Origin: Acidimicrobiaceae bacterium
Lineage (GTDB): Bacteria > Actinomycetota > Acidimicrobiia > Acidimicrobiales > Aldehydirespiratoraceae
DNA: 64,000 nt
Assembly (NCBI GenBank): GCA_009845995.1
Contig: VXYK01000037.1
Span: 55,275 to 119,274 of the forward strand
Direction: 5' to 3'
Made by a program: the position numbers and the translations under genes. Of the stretch, positions 16,833-26,218 are shown one piece after another (the stretch's first letter is position 1; every line of letters starts with the position of its first letter). The notes beneath the pieces are model-generated. The model saw only the letters and a program-made list of their open reading frames with translations. It had not been told where the DNA came from and did no database searches.

Positions 16833-18052
16833 CAGTCGCTCTCCGCCGGTTCGCGCGCCGACACTTCGCGGCTGCGCTTGAGCAACTCGATCAGCTTCGG
16901 AGCGGGGACTAGGGATATCGGACCCTCTTCCCAGCCGACTCCCACTCCGGTGGCCGCGCGGGACGCCTCGGACAACAACCGAGCGGCCGATTCGCGATCG
17001 ACCTCGACGGCTTCGGGCGTCGAACCGTCACGGGCGATGAGTTCCAGGCGGGGCGCGTGCTCGGGAACGAGCAGACAACGCGACCGAAGGTCATGATCGT
17101 TCTCGTACCCGTAGGCGATCGCTGCGACTCCAAGCGCAGCCACCGCGGTGCGCGCCGCAACCTCAGCGTCTCGACTCAGACCGGCGAACCGCAGGCGCCT
17201 CAAGGCAGCCAACGAGATCACCGTCGTCTGACGCGCCCCCGAGATGGTCACGCCACCCGACTGCGCGTCGATCCCGGGAGCGATGTTCCCGTGGTTGATC
17301 TCTGAGGGGCGGCCGTCCGATCCGGCGGACTTCAGCTTCCCCTTGTTGTCACGCGCAGCCTCAGACTCTTCGAGGGTCCAAACCTGCTCAGGGTCGGCGT
17401 GCTCGTATGCGACCGCCGCGGCCTTCTCGATCTGCAGAGGATCGATCCGGCTACCGACCTTGCGCCCGACCTGGGCGTCGAGGCCGACGATCTCCGAGAC
17501 GTACGCTCGCTGGAACTTGGAGCCGAGGCCACCCTTGGGACCGGTCGAGTCCCACTGGCCGAACAGCAGCGCCGTCGGGGCGTAGCGGAACATAGCCGTC
17601 GCGTCCTGGGGCCGAGCCTCGGTGACAGCCCGTCCCACGGCGCTCAACCGGAACAAGGTCCCTTCGAGGAGGCTGTCACGAAAGATGGCGTCGGCGAGCC
17701 TGTGGGGCGCGTCCAGCACGGTGATCTTGCCGAGGTCGTCCACATCGGCCTCGTCGGTGAAATCCACGAAGGGCACTGGGAAATGGAGTTCGCCTTCTTC
17801 CCAGCCCTCTTTCAACGCAAGCTCTGCGCGGTTCGCCTGGGACGCGACTGAGTCGAGTAGCACGGTTGTCACAACCTTGTCGCCTACCTGCCTCTCCTCA
17901 ACGGCGTACTTGTGGTCCGCGTTGACCGCGTAGGTCGGCGGAAAGACCTTGCCACCGGGACCGTCCACTGGTTGCAACCGCACGATAGAACGAAGCGCTA
18001 CCGCCCCGCCCCTGACGGCATCGTGCAGCAAATCAATCGTTAGTTCAGCCAT
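16832..18052 (-). CDS. csb1: Cas7-type backbone protein Csb1 (GSU0053 family)
   Basis: Csb1 is the Cas7 subunit that polymerises along the crRNA spacer. The 406-residue product has the family's recognisable segments: VRGGAVALRSIVRLQPVDGP with GGKVFPPTY after it, then VLLDSVASQANRAELAL near residues 65-82, and HGNIAPG in the middle. It is the first gene of the operon. ATG 18052 is chosen over the adjacent TTG because GAGAAGGGG lies at ribosome-binding distance. Downstream genes follow without gaps, so all six cas genes are probably one transcript. Confidence 0.93.
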   Translation of the reverse strand: MAELTIDLLHDAVRGGAVALRSIVRLQPVDGPGGKVFPPTYAVNADHKYAVEERQVGDKVVTTVLLDSVASQANRAELALKEGWEEGELHFPVPFVDFTDEADVDDLGKITVLDAPHRLADAIFRDSLLEGTLFRLSAVGRAVTEARPQDATAMFRYAPTALLFGQWDSTGPKGGLGSKFQRAYVSEIVGLDAQVGRKVGSRIDPLQIEKAAAVAYEHADPEQVWTLEESEAARDNKGKLKSAGSDGRPSEINHGNIAPGIDAQSGGVTISGARQTTVISLAALRRLRFAGLSRDAEVAARTAVAALGVAAIAYGYENDHDLRSRCLLVPEHAPRLELIARDGSTPEAVEVDRESAARLLSEASRAATGVGVGWEEGPISLVPAPKLIELLKRSREVSAREPAESD

Positions 18053-18342
18053 CAAAGGCCCCTTCTCGGTATCGGCTCTGACGACCTGCCAGAACGGTAG
18101 GAGAAGCTAGCAGAGGGGTGTGACAATCGTGAGTTACGGCATCGCGCGAACCGCATATGCGGCGCCGATGTCGCGAGTTCACCATAATCAACTCGAGCCA
18201 TCGAGAGAGCAGCGGATCAGCGCTGGGCAATAGTTCTCTCGACAGAGGCAAACAGCTGGAATCGAACGGGCCCAGTCACCCAAGCCACTAGATATCCGTG
18301 GCGACTCCGCCGCGCGAACATCCGCCAGAGCAGCGATTCCAA
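18053..18342. promoter_or_regulatory. Intergenic region upstream of the cas operon
   Basis: This 290-base gap precedes csb1 on the minus strand and must contain the cas promoter. I cannot identify a confident -35/-10 pair. A ribosome-binding site (GAGAAGGGG) lies just before the start. No RNA gene or inverted repeat of note was found. Confidence 0.4.
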
Positions 18343-18879
18343 CTACAGGCCGACCAGAGCAAGCAGGTCGGCTTTGCGGTCGTCTGTCATGTGACTTGAG
18401 TGGTGGCGGAGTTCGAGGCCCGCGTTGATCGCTACACGCACATGGTCTTCATGAGCTTCGTACTCATCGTTGGCAACGGTCCGCACCCATTGCTCCACCT
18501 CGATCGCCCGCCAGAGTCGATAGCGGGCGCGGGGATCGGTTACCGGCGGTGGAAACCCACCAGGTCCTCGCTCGCCGGCGACTAGAAGCCTCACAATTTC
18601 ACGGGTCCGCCCGGTGCGCTCGGCAATGTTCGCCATCGACACGAGGCCTGCATCGGCAAGGCGCACGACCTTGAGCCCGTCTACAGACTCGATATCGGCA
18701 ACAGCCGAAAGTACCGCTTCCTCGAGCGACTCTGCCTCACGGGCGAAATCGAGGTAGTCGATCCCGTCACAACTGTGGATCAGGGCATCGCTGCAACCCG
18801 CTTCATAAAGAGCATTTGCGACTTCATCGCTCTGCGGGTCCGCCCCCTCCACCACGAGCATGAATTCAAATTCTGGCAT
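18343..18879 (-). CDS. Putative DNA-binding protein of unknown function
   Basis: The 178-residue product (ATG 18879, with AGAGAGGA upstream) has two parts. Residues 1-75 form an acidic alpha/beta region beginning MPEFEFMLVVEGADPQSDEV and containing one Cys pair region (AGCSDALIHSCDG). The middle, near residues 80-115, reads VSMANIAERTGRTREIVRLL and looks like a helix-turn-helix. The stretch after it (GERGPGGFPPPV, then WRAIEVEQWV) resembles the wing and recognition-linker pattern of excisionase/MerR-like proteins. It stands between the cas operon and an AAA ATPase. I cannot name a family; a regulatory role is inferred from the HTH only. Confidence 0.55.
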   Translation of the reverse strand: MPEFEFMLVVEGADPQSDEVANALYEAGCSDALIHSCDGIDYLDFAREAESLEEAVLSAVADIESVDGLKVVRLADAGLVSMANIAERTGRTREIVRLLVAGERGPGGFPPPVTDPRARYRLWRAIEVEQWVRTVANDEYEAHEDHVRVAINAGLELRHHSSHMTDDRKADLLALVGL

Positions 18880-19102
18880 GTTCAAGAATCCTCTCTGGTC
18901 ACTGGTGGGGGCAACGGTCGAATTCTCGCAAGATTCGATGTGCATCGTTGCCCGGATTGCGCGGCGACGACCATATCAACACACGGCATCCGTGCGATTT
19001 CGGAGCGTCGCGACGGGCAACACCCCACTTGTGGCCCGATGCCGTCGGGGTAATGGGTGAACCGACAGCTGGCGTCCATAAAGGTCCCGTGTCCGCTGCC
19101 TG

Positions 19103-20386
19103 TCAGGGGCCGAGAGTGGAGATGGGGGCGACTTGCACGCCGTCGGGACGGCGGTATGCAGCGCCGGTGGGGGTGACCACCACCAAAGCCGCCAGTTCAG
19201 AAACGCGTAGACTAGACATCTTGTCCCGGAGGCGAAGCAGGGTCTCCGCAGCCCTGTCGATATTTCTGGCGCCGGTGCTGAGTTTGATTTCTGCTGCGAT
19301 CCAGGATCCGTCTATCAATTCAATAATGGCATCAGCTTCCAAACCGGTGTTGTCGCGGTAATGGAAAACCATGCCACCTTCAGGCTGGCTGTAGACGCGA
19401 AGGTCGCGCACCACCAGCGATTCGAACAGAAAGCCGAAGGCCGAAGGGTCCGACAACAACCGCTGGGGTGTGGCCCGAAGCATGGCCGCGGCCAAAGAGG
19501 GGTCTACGAAGTGTCGTTTGGGTTCTCTTCTGAGGATCGCCTTCGACCGCAGGTTCACAGACCACGCCGACTGGTCTTCGATGACAAAAACGCGGCGTAA
19601 AGCATCGAGGTAGGCAGCCACTGTGTTGCGCCCCGACGGGTGGCCCGTGTCCATGTCGGACGCCAGTTTGGTCATCTTGGCCTCAGTCGCCACGTTGAGC
19701 GAAAGCGACCGCATCAACCGCCGCAGCATCGTTGGGTCGTGCCTCACACCGCTGGCCGCTGGGATGTCCGCTCGAATGATCTCATTGACGTAGTCGCCTG
19801 CTGACGACAAAACATCGTCCTCGCTTTGGCCGAGGTTCCGAGGCCAGCCACCCGCACAGACCGCCAAGGCGACGTCTCGCAGCCCCGGCTGTGCTTCGGG
19901 AAGGCAGGAGACCGACTCACCTTCGAACAACTTCTTCAGCGACACCGCTCCGCTCGACCCGCCCGTCTCCCACAATGACATCGGCCGAAGCAGCACCCTG
20001 CTTATACGTCCGGTACCGGTATGCCGCGTAACATCGTCTTGCGGACTCGACGAGCCAGTCAGAATGAACTGACCGTTCTCCGGACGGTCATCGCACTCCC
20101 GGCGCACCCGGTTCCACAACTGCGGCGCGTTCTGCCATTCGTCCAGCAGCCGAGGGGGCGGACCCTGCATCACCGCATCGGGGTCTGAGGTGGCCAGAAG
20201 CAGCGCCGCCTCGTCGTCGAGCCGGACCTCGCTACGGGCGAAGTGCCGCGACATCCAAGTCTTACCGCATCCCCGTACGCCCTCCACCAGCACCGCGCCC
20301 CGTCGGCGCAAAGCATCCTCAACTTGTTGACCGGCAACGCGCGGCCGATAACCCGGCATCGTGAGCGTGGGGGCGGGTTCTGACAT
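19103..20386 (-). CDS. AAA ATPase with C-terminal DUF4143
   Basis: The 427-residue product has an N-terminal ATPase with Walker A-type GVRGCGKTW near residues 36-44, a Walker B-like PRLLDEWQNAP and sensor ILTGSSSP. The C-terminal DUF4143 domain has a PD-(D/E)xK-like core: the acidic residue in TGLEADAII and the lysine motif AAEIKLS. The length suits this widespread, often mobile family. Its function is unsettled, and defence or toxin-like roles have been suggested. A strong ribosome-binding site (GGAGAGG) precedes ATG 20386. Four 23-bp tandem repeats sit immediately upstream in the promoter region, suggesting tight regulation. Confidence 0.87.
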   Translation of the reverse strand: MSEPAPTLTMPGYRPRVAGQQVEDALRRRGAVLVEGVRGCGKTWMSRHFARSEVRLDDEAALLLATSDPDAVMQGPPPRLLDEWQNAPQLWNRVRRECDDRPENGQFILTGSSSPQDDVTRHTGTGRISRVLLRPMSLWETGGSSGAVSLKKLFEGESVSCLPEAQPGLRDVALAVCAGGWPRNLGQSEDDVLSSAGDYVNEIIRADIPAASGVRHDPTMLRRLMRSLSLNVATEAKMTKLASDMDTGHPSGRNTVAAYLDALRRVFVIEDQSAWSVNLRSKAILRREPKRHFVDPSLAAAMLRATPQRLLSDPSAFGFLFESLVVRDLRVYSQPEGGMVFHYRDNTGLEADAIIELIDGSWIAAEIKLSTGARNIDRAAETLLRLRDKMSSLRVSELAALVVVTPTGAAYRRPDGVQVAPISTLGP

Positions 20387-20407
20387 GCTTCACCTCTCCA
20401 TGTGCAT

Positions 20408-20499
20408 AGCGCGTTCTGAAGATCAACTGTAGCGCGGTCTGAAGATCAATCACAGCGCGTTTCGCAATCAACACACAGCGCGCTTTGGAATATCGCAGC
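20408..20499. repeat. Four tandem 23-bp units upstream of the AAA/DUF4143 gene
   Basis: AGCGCG recurs at 20408, 20431, 20454 and 20477, an exact 23-base period. The first two units also share TCTGAAGATCAA, while the third and fourth diverge progressively. The array starts 22 bases upstream of the ATPase start codon and fills most of the space to the next gene. Its position suggests a cooperative operator or protein-binding platform. Confidence 0.85.
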
Positions 20500-20535
20500 G
20501 TTGCCGCTAGAACTCAACAACCCCTCAACCAAACC

Positions 20536-21753
20536 TCAGATCTCCGCGGCGATTGCGTCCTCGAAAGAGACACCCTCCTCGATGAGCATCCTGTAGCGCA
20601 TCACATGGCGGGGGCGGTTGAAGCCCAACACGCCGACAAGACGACCGGCGCGGCCGTAGATCGCGGCGAAACGCCTCTCGGCGAGGCTGCCCGTCGCAAT
20701 ATGCATCTCATCGTCGAGGCCAATGCGGCCCGCCATCTGAATCTTGCGATCGTACTGATCGGACCAGAACCAGGGAACCGGGATGAACGGTTCTGCCTCA
20801 TCGTCTTCAACCAGCAAACGCCTCGCCGCGTGCGCGCCCTGCGCCACAGCGTTGTCCCAATGCTCGACACGCATGACTTCACCGAACCGCCGGTTGGGCC
20901 AGCACGCAACATCCCCAGCAGCCGTCACCCCGGGCGCGGCCAGGCAGGTGGCGTCGCACACCACTCCGTTGTCGATTGTCAACCCTGAACCCTCCAGCCA
21001 CTCAGTATTGGGGATCACGCCGATTCCGACCACAACCACATCAGCCTCGATCATCGAACCGTCGTTCAGCCGAACCCGTTCAACATGTCCGTCGCCTTCG
21101 ATTGCCTCCACACCGACACCAGTGCGGAGATCCACACCATGTTCGCGGTGCAAGTCGGCGCAGACCCCTCCCATCTCGTCGCCGAGCACCCGGCTCAAAG
21201 GTTGAGGCAGCGATTCGATCATGGTGACGTCGAGCCCTTGAGTGCGCGCCGTGGCAGCTACCTCAGCTCCAATGAACCCGGCACCCACGATGACCACCCG
21301 CGCCGGACCGGCATCGAAAGCAGCCCGGATCGCCAGCGAATCGTCGAGGCTGCGCAACACGAAAACCCCATCGAGTCCTTCGGCACCACCCAGTGTGCGA
21401 CAGCGGGCGCCTGTAGCTATAAGCAGTCCGTCGACGACGAGCTCTTCACTGCTCTGGTCTTCGAGGTCCGCAAGCCCTAGACGGCGAGAGTCGAGATCGA
21501 AGCTCGCGGCTCGAACTCCCAAGCGGAGATCAAGATCCAGGTCGTCGAGTTTGTCGGGCTGTGTCAACGTCAGACGATCCGTCTCCCAGTCGCCGGCAAG
21601 GAATTGCTTGGACAATGGCGGGCGATCATAAGGAGCGTGCAGTTCGTCGCCGATCAGCGTGATCGCCCCGTCGAAGTCCTGGCGCCGAAGCGACTCAGCC
21701 GCGCGGATGCCTGCCAGAGAAGCTCCGACGATCGTTATGGAGCGCCGCGTCAC
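20536..21753 (-). CDS. FAD-dependent NAD(P)H:ferredoxin reductase
   Basis: Oxygenase-coupled ferredoxin reductase family: passes electrons from NAD(P)H through FAD to a small ferredoxin. The 405-residue product has the FAD-binding IVGASLAGIRAAESLR near the N-terminus, PYDRPPLSKQFLAG, the NAD-binding VIVGAGFIGAEVAA near residue 150, and TAAGDVACWPN, the second FAD contact. GTG 21753 is chosen over an in-frame TTG upstream because a GGAG lies seven bases ahead and the protein then starts at the FAD motif. A ferredoxin gene lies directly upstream on the same strand, its obvious partner. The terminal oxidase or oxygenase they serve is not evident in this window. Confidence 0.9.
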   Translation of the reverse strand: MTRRSITIVGASLAGIRAAESLRRQDFDGAITLIGDELHAPYDRPPLSKQFLAGDWETDRLTLTQPDKLDDLDLDLRLGVRAASFDLDSRRLGLADLEDQSSEELVVDGLLIATGARCRTLGGAEGLDGVFVLRSLDDSLAIRAAFDAGPARVVIVGAGFIGAEVAATARTQGLDVTMIESLPQPLSRVLGDEMGGVCADLHREHGVDLRTGVGVEAIEGDGHVERVRLNDGSMIEADVVVVGIGVIPNTEWLEGSGLTIDNGVVCDATCLAAPGVTAAGDVACWPNRRFGEVMRVEHWDNAVAQGAHAARRLLVEDDEAEPFIPVPWFWSDQYDRKIQMAGRIGLDDEMHIATGSLAERRFAAIYGRAGRLVGVLGFNRPRHVMRYRMLIEEGVSFEDAIAAEI

Positions 21754-21804
21754 GGAGGCTCCGCGGTCGTCGTGCCGTTCAACCCTGCCCTTCAACCCCG
21801 GAAA

Positions 21805-21996
21805 TCAACCCTGTACTGAGATGGCCTGCTTGGGGCAGCGCTGAACGCACTCGTCGACGCGGGCACGATCTTCCTCACCGGGCTCTTCGTTGAGCACGTA
21901 CAGGAAGTCGTCGTCACGTACTTCAAAGATGTCCGGAGCAATCTGCATGCAGATGGCGTTGCTCTCACAGAGGTCGAAGTCAACCACGATCTTCAT
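21805..21996 (-). CDS. Small ferredoxin (3Fe-4S type)
   Basis: The 63-residue acidic protein has Cys10 and Cys16 (CESNAIC) and Cys50 and Cys54 (ECVQRCP). The C-x5-C plus distal CP arrangement is that of ferredoxins partnering P450s and related oxygenases. The extra Cys50 leaves the cluster type open. Cytoplasmic, no signal. It precedes the FAD reductase by about 50 bases and follows the MttB-family gene, so it may feed electrons into that module, although the acceptor is unknown. Confidence 0.88.
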   Translation of the reverse strand: MKIVVDFDLCESNAICMQIAPDIFEVRDDDFLYVLNEEPGEEDRARVDECVQRCPKQAISVQG

Positions 21997-22104
21997 GGCG
22001 TCACCTTTCCTATTAGGTCCAATTTAGGTCGCTGTCCGTTCAGGTCGCTGTCCATCATGCCCCACCGAAGCCGCCAGCGTGAACATCAGCGTCAACTCGC
22101 TCCG

Positions 22105-23655
22105 TCAACCAGCGCCACTGCGATCGACCACGATGCTGTACCGCTCACGGACCGCGGCATCAGCAACGGGGTCGACGTGGGTGGGAATATGGGAAGCCAG
22201 GATCTCGTGGGCATATGCATGTGCGACTCGCAGAGCGTCCTTGCCGCCGGCGTCGAGCCAGTCATCGGGCGTGTCTCGATCCCCGATAAGTGGATAGATG
22301 TACTCCTTCTGCATCAGTTCGAGGGTCTGCGGCGAGCCGAGGAAATGTCCCGGACCGCTCACGACTTCTTCGATCAGACCCGCCGACAGCGTTTCTTCGT
22401 TGACCTCAATGCCGCGAACGGTGCGGTTTATCGACCCGAGCATGTCGTTGTCGATCACCAGGGCCTCAAGCGAGCAACTCAGCAGACTCCCGAGCATCCC
22501 CGCGCTCTCATAGACGAGGTTGGCGCCCGCCTGGCCTGCGAGTGTGACATTGATCCCCTTCTCGTATCCAGCCTGATTGTCTGGGACTTTCGAATCGGTC
22601 ATTCCCGCAGCCACACCCGACGGGAGTCCTATCCAGTTCACGAGTTGTGCGCCGGCCGCGTTGAGTACTCCCTCCTCGCCGCTTCCCCCGCTCATCGCCC
22701 CCGTGCGGAGGTCCGAAACGAAGGGCCACATCCCCATAACGCAGGGATGACCAGGGCGCATCAAGTTGACCGCGGTCAGAGCAGAGAGGCACTCGGCGAG
22801 CGCCTGAGCCAGCGAACCAGCCAACGCCGCCGGCGAGGTCGCGCCGGCCTGGCCTGCCGACAACAGGTTGATCGGCATTCCCATCTCCACCTGCGCGACC
22901 ATGCAGTTGGTGGACTCCTCGGCGAAGCGAAGCGGCGGCACCACGAAAGTGTTGTTGGCGGCCACAAACGGCCGTTTGCGGAACAACCCTTCGCCGCCCG
23001 CCATCATGTCGTACATCTCGACGGTCTCATAAACATGTTCCCGCTCGAACCACGATGTGCCGACAGGTTTGCCAGTGCCGACCGTGGCCGCATAGGCGGT
23101 GTTCAGATCCAGTTCCCGTGAGTCTTCTCGATCCCGTGCCACAACGGTGCGAACGAAGAAATGGATGTTGTCGAGCTGGTCGACCAGGCGAGCACAGTCG
23201 TAGACGTCTTGTGCAGTGCTGTGCCGGAACGTGTTGGTCTGGTAGTCGTACATCAGCACCGCCGCGCCGGCGGTGCCGAAGTGGACCCGGTCTCCTCCGA
23301 CCTCGATCGACTTGTCATCGTCGAAGCCATGCCATGTCCACTCTTTGGCAGCCGTGGCTATGGCGTTCTCAACCAGTCCTCTGGGGTAGAGAAGCCGTCC
23401 CGAGTCGTCGAGGCTCCCGCCCGCGTCCACTACCACTTGTACGAACTCGGGAACGGGAGAGCCGATTCCCACGCGTTCCAAAAGGCCGAGGGCGGTGTCG
23501 TAGACCTGTTGCATCTCCGAAGACGACAGGGGCTGGTACTTCCCCCCCGCGAGTCCGGGCCGCACCGGGCGTTCGTCTGCCTGCAACGGAGCAGCGCGTT
23601 CAGCGATGCGCCCGGCACGTCCGCCTGACCTTCTGCGACGAGGCTCTTGGCTCAC
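22105..23655 (-). CDS. MttB-family (trimethylamine methyltransferase superfamily) protein without pyrrolysine
   Basis: The 516-residue protein belongs to the trimethylamine:corrinoid methyltransferase superfamily. It shows LGLLERVGIGSPVPEF near residues 55-70, FGTAGAAVLMYD, RPFVAANNTF in the barrel core and SGPGHFLGSPQTLELM near the C-terminus. True MttB carries pyrrolysine at an in-frame UAG. Here the frame has no UAG, so it is of the non-Pyl type, whose characterised members act on glycine betaine and similar quaternary amines. No corrinoid-protein gene is visible nearby. Two dimethylglycine-dehydrogenase-like genes lie just upstream, so a methylated-amine substrate is likely. The methyl acceptor is unknown. 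Confidence 0.85.
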   Translation of the reverse strand: MSQEPRRRRSGGRAGRIAERAAPLQADERPVRPGLAGGKYQPLSSSEMQQVYDTALGLLERVGIGSPVPEFVQVVVDAGGSLDDSGRLLYPRGLVENAIATAAKEWTWHGFDDDKSIEVGGDRVHFGTAGAAVLMYDYQTNTFRHSTAQDVYDCARLVDQLDNIHFFVRTVVARDREDSRELDLNTAYAATVGTGKPVGTSWFEREHVYETVEMYDMMAGGEGLFRKRPFVAANNTFVVPPLRFAEESTNCMVAQVEMGMPINLLSAGQAGATSPAALAGSLAQALAECLSALTAVNLMRPGHPCVMGMWPFVSDLRTGAMSGGSGEEGVLNAAGAQLVNWIGLPSGVAAGMTDSKVPDNQAGYEKGINVTLAGQAGANLVYESAGMLGSLLSCSLEALVIDNDMLGSINRTVRGIEVNEETLSAGLIEEVVSGPGHFLGSPQTLELMQKEYIYPLIGDRDTPDDWLDAGGKDALRVAHAYAHEILASHIPTHVDPVADAAVRERYSIVVDRSGAG

Positions 23656-23726
23656 GGTTCGGTCACAGTTCCTCCCGTGCGACTGCGAAACAGTGCGGCT
23701 GAGAAACAGTAACGCATCATGAACAG

Positions 23727-26150
23727 CTAGGCGCGTAGCACCGAGTTAGTGGGGTCATAGGCAGACTCTTCCAGCACCGTCGCCGTTCTCATCTCACCGA
23801 GAAGTTCCAACTCGAAGGTCGAACCAGGCGCTTCGTAGGCCGGGTCGACGTACACAAAGGCCAGACTCTTACCGACCGTGTGACCCCAGGTGCCGCTCGT
23901 GGCGATCCCCATGACCTGACCGTCTTGGCCGTAAGCCCCTTCGTTTCCTCGCACGTCGTTGTCGGTGGCGTCCACTTCGCAATAGACGAGCACCATCGAC
24001 AGCGGTTCGGCTTGGTCGCGACGGGCAACCGTGGCCTCTTTGCCGATGAAATCACCGGTGAAGTCGACGAAGCGTTCGAGCCGGGCTTCGATCGGAGTGA
24101 TCTCGGTGGTGAGTTCGCTACCCCATGCCTTGTAACCCTTCTCGATGCGCATGACGTTCATGGCGTATGCACCGAAGTGGGCGATTCCGTGGGGTTCTCC
24201 GGCAGCCACTAACGCATCGTAGAGTTCAGCCATCTCAGCGATTGGACAATGCAGTTCCCAGCCGAGTTCACCGACGTAGGACACCCGCAGTGCTTTGCAG
24301 GCGACTCCAGCCACTTGGATCTCTTGAGCTGTCAACCAGCGGAATGGCTCGTTGCTGAGGTCGGCGTCGGTGAGAGGAGCCAGCACTTCTCGAGCGCGTG
24401 GTCCGGTAACGGCCAGCAGGCCGAGGGAATCGGTGACATCGGTGACGGTCACATCTTCGCCTGGTTCGATGTGGTCGTTGAGCCAGTCCAAGTCGTGGGT
24501 CGTGCCCATGACCGCTGAGTTGAGATAGAAACGGTCAGCGGCGAAGCGGGTGATGGTCATTTCGCATTCGATTCCGCCGAGCGAGGTCAGCATGTGGACC
24601 AGGCGGATGCCACCGTCTCTAACTGGGATCTTGTTGGCGGACACTCGATCAAGCAGCGCGGCCGCATCCGCGCCGGCCACTTCAAACTTGGCAAACGCCG
24701 TGAGATCAGCGATACCTACCCGTTGCCGAGTGCCCCGAACTTCCTCGCCGACAAAGTCAAACGCATTGGAGCGTCGAAACGAGTGCTGTTCGGGATCCCC
24801 GAAGTACTGCGGACGCTCCCAGCCGTATACCTCCTGCCATTGGGCGCCCAAGGCGTCGAGCCGGCCATAGATCGGGTTGACTTTCTGACCGCGCGCTACC
24901 GGCCGTTGCTCTCCGGGCAGGCGAACCTGATACATCTCGTGGTACTCGTCGATCGCTTTTTCGATGGCGAACACGGATTTGGGGCCGGTGTGGTCTCCGA
25001 AACGGCGCGGGTCCATTCCCCGCACATTGATCTCGGTCTGACCATGGACGATCCATTGAGCGAGATACTTCCCCGCTCCGGGGCCCTGGGTGATCCCGAT
25101 CGAGGCTCCGTTGCAATGCCAGTAGTTGCGAAATCCCGGTACCGGCCCCATGAGATAGCCGGAGTCGGGGGTGTGAGTGATCGGACCCGACACGATCTTT
25201 TTGATTCCCGCTTCAGACCACGAGGGGATACGCAGCATGGCAAGTTCGAGGCACTCGGCGATGTTGTCGATGTCTGGCGGCGTCAGATAGAAGTCAAGCC
25301 CCCAGTCGATCCCTTCAACGCCGTAGATTTGAGCGTTGGACATCTCGTAGGGTCCGATCAGCAACCCGTCAATCTCGCGGCGGTAGTAACAGCTCGACCT
25401 GGGATCGCGAGTCACCGGCGGCTCGAAGCCGAGATTCTTCATTGATTCGAGCGGTTCTGTGATGACGTATTGGTGGATGACCGAAACGATCGGCACGTCA
25501 AGGCCGATCATCGCACCCAACTGCGGGGCGTAGTGGCCAGCGGCGTTTACAACGTGTTCGCAGGTGATGGTGCCTTTCTCGGTGACAACCTGCCAGCGTC
25601 CGTCGGCTAGTTGAGCCATGTCGACGACCCGGTTGTGGCGCTGGATCTCACACCCGAGTTGGCGTGCGCCTTTGGCCATTGCGTTGGTGCAGCCCGTGGG
25701 ATCGGTCCACCCGTCGTGGGGAGTGTAGAACCCCGTCTTCACATCGGAGATGTCTTCGAGCAACGGGTTGAGTTGTTGGACCTCTTGCGGTCCGACGATG
25801 TGGGACTCGACACCGATCTGGTTGAGCATGGCGTGCACGTAGCGGTGCCAATCGACTTCATCATCCGTGCGGGCCAGGCGCACTGCCCCACATCCGTGCC
25901 AGCCCGCTGAAAGGCCGGTCTCTTCCTCTATATCGGGATAGAGGGCGATCGCGTCTTGATGCACTTTCGCCATGTTGAGGTCACCGATGAAGTTGGGGAT
26001 CAGCCCCGCCGCGTGCCAGGTGGATCCCGAAGTCAGTTCACCTTTTTCGACGAGGATCGTGTCGGTCCAGCCCTCGTGGCCCAGGTGGTAGAGCAATCCC
26101 ACGCCCATGGCCCCGCCTCCGACGATGACGCAGCGCACCTCTTGGTTCAT
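23727..26150 (-). CDS. Dimethylglycine/sarcosine dehydrogenase-like FAD and GcvT protein (1)
   Basis: The family oxidatively demethylates N-methylglycines and passes the methyl carbon to tetrahydrofolate. The 807-residue product has an N-terminal DAO domain (VIVGGGAMGVGLLYHLG, then SGSTWHAAGL with the histidine that bears covalent FAD in relatives). A middle FAO_M segment and a C-terminal GcvT-like aminomethyltransferase half follow, the latter with RVGIADLTAFAKFEVAG and GELGWELHCP. ATG 26150 is chosen because GGGAAAGGG lies upstream and it opens directly on the FAD motif; the longer frame upstream is not needed. It lies between a paralogue and the MttB-family gene on one strand. Exact substrate cannot be fixed. 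Confidence 0.88.
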   Translation of the reverse strand: MNQEVRCVIVGGGAMGVGLLYHLGHEGWTDTILVEKGELTSGSTWHAAGLIPNFIGDLNMAKVHQDAIALYPDIEEETGLSAGWHGCGAVRLARTDDEVDWHRYVHAMLNQIGVESHIVGPQEVQQLNPLLEDISDVKTGFYTPHDGWTDPTGCTNAMAKGARQLGCEIQRHNRVVDMAQLADGRWQVVTEKGTITCEHVVNAAGHYAPQLGAMIGLDVPIVSVIHQYVITEPLESMKNLGFEPPVTRDPRSSCYYRREIDGLLIGPYEMSNAQIYGVEGIDWGLDFYLTPPDIDNIAECLELAMLRIPSWSEAGIKKIVSGPITHTPDSGYLMGPVPGFRNYWHCNGASIGITQGPGAGKYLAQWIVHGQTEINVRGMDPRRFGDHTGPKSVFAIEKAIDEYHEMYQVRLPGEQRPVARGQKVNPIYGRLDALGAQWQEVYGWERPQYFGDPEQHSFRRSNAFDFVGEEVRGTRQRVGIADLTAFAKFEVAGADAAALLDRVSANKIPVRDGGIRLVHMLTSLGGIECEMTITRFAADRFYLNSAVMGTTHDLDWLNDHIEPGEDVTVTDVTDSLGLLAVTGPRAREVLAPLTDADLSNEPFRWLTAQEIQVAGVACKALRVSYVGELGWELHCPIAEMAELYDALVAAGEPHGIAHFGAYAMNVMRIEKGYKAWGSELTTEITPIEARLERFVDFTGDFIGKEATVARRDQAEPLSMVLVYCEVDATDNDVRGNEGAYGQDGQVMGIATSGTWGHTVGKSLAFVYVDPAYEAPGSTFELELLGEMRTATVLEESAYDPTNSVLRA

Positions 26151-26218
26151 GCCCTTTCCCCCTGGTCCACTGATATGTCCTTGTCCACTGTGTTTGGTTG
26201 GTTCACCGTGTCTCCTTG

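Noticed and set aside
18241..18300. Possible tRNA-like stretch (GGAATCGAAC)
   Set aside because: Only a T-loop-like string is present; no cloverleaf arms or acceptor stem could be formed.
22105..23655. Pyrrolysine-containing trimethylamine methyltransferase
   Set aside because: The frame has no internal TAG, so this is the non-pyrrolysine branch of the family.
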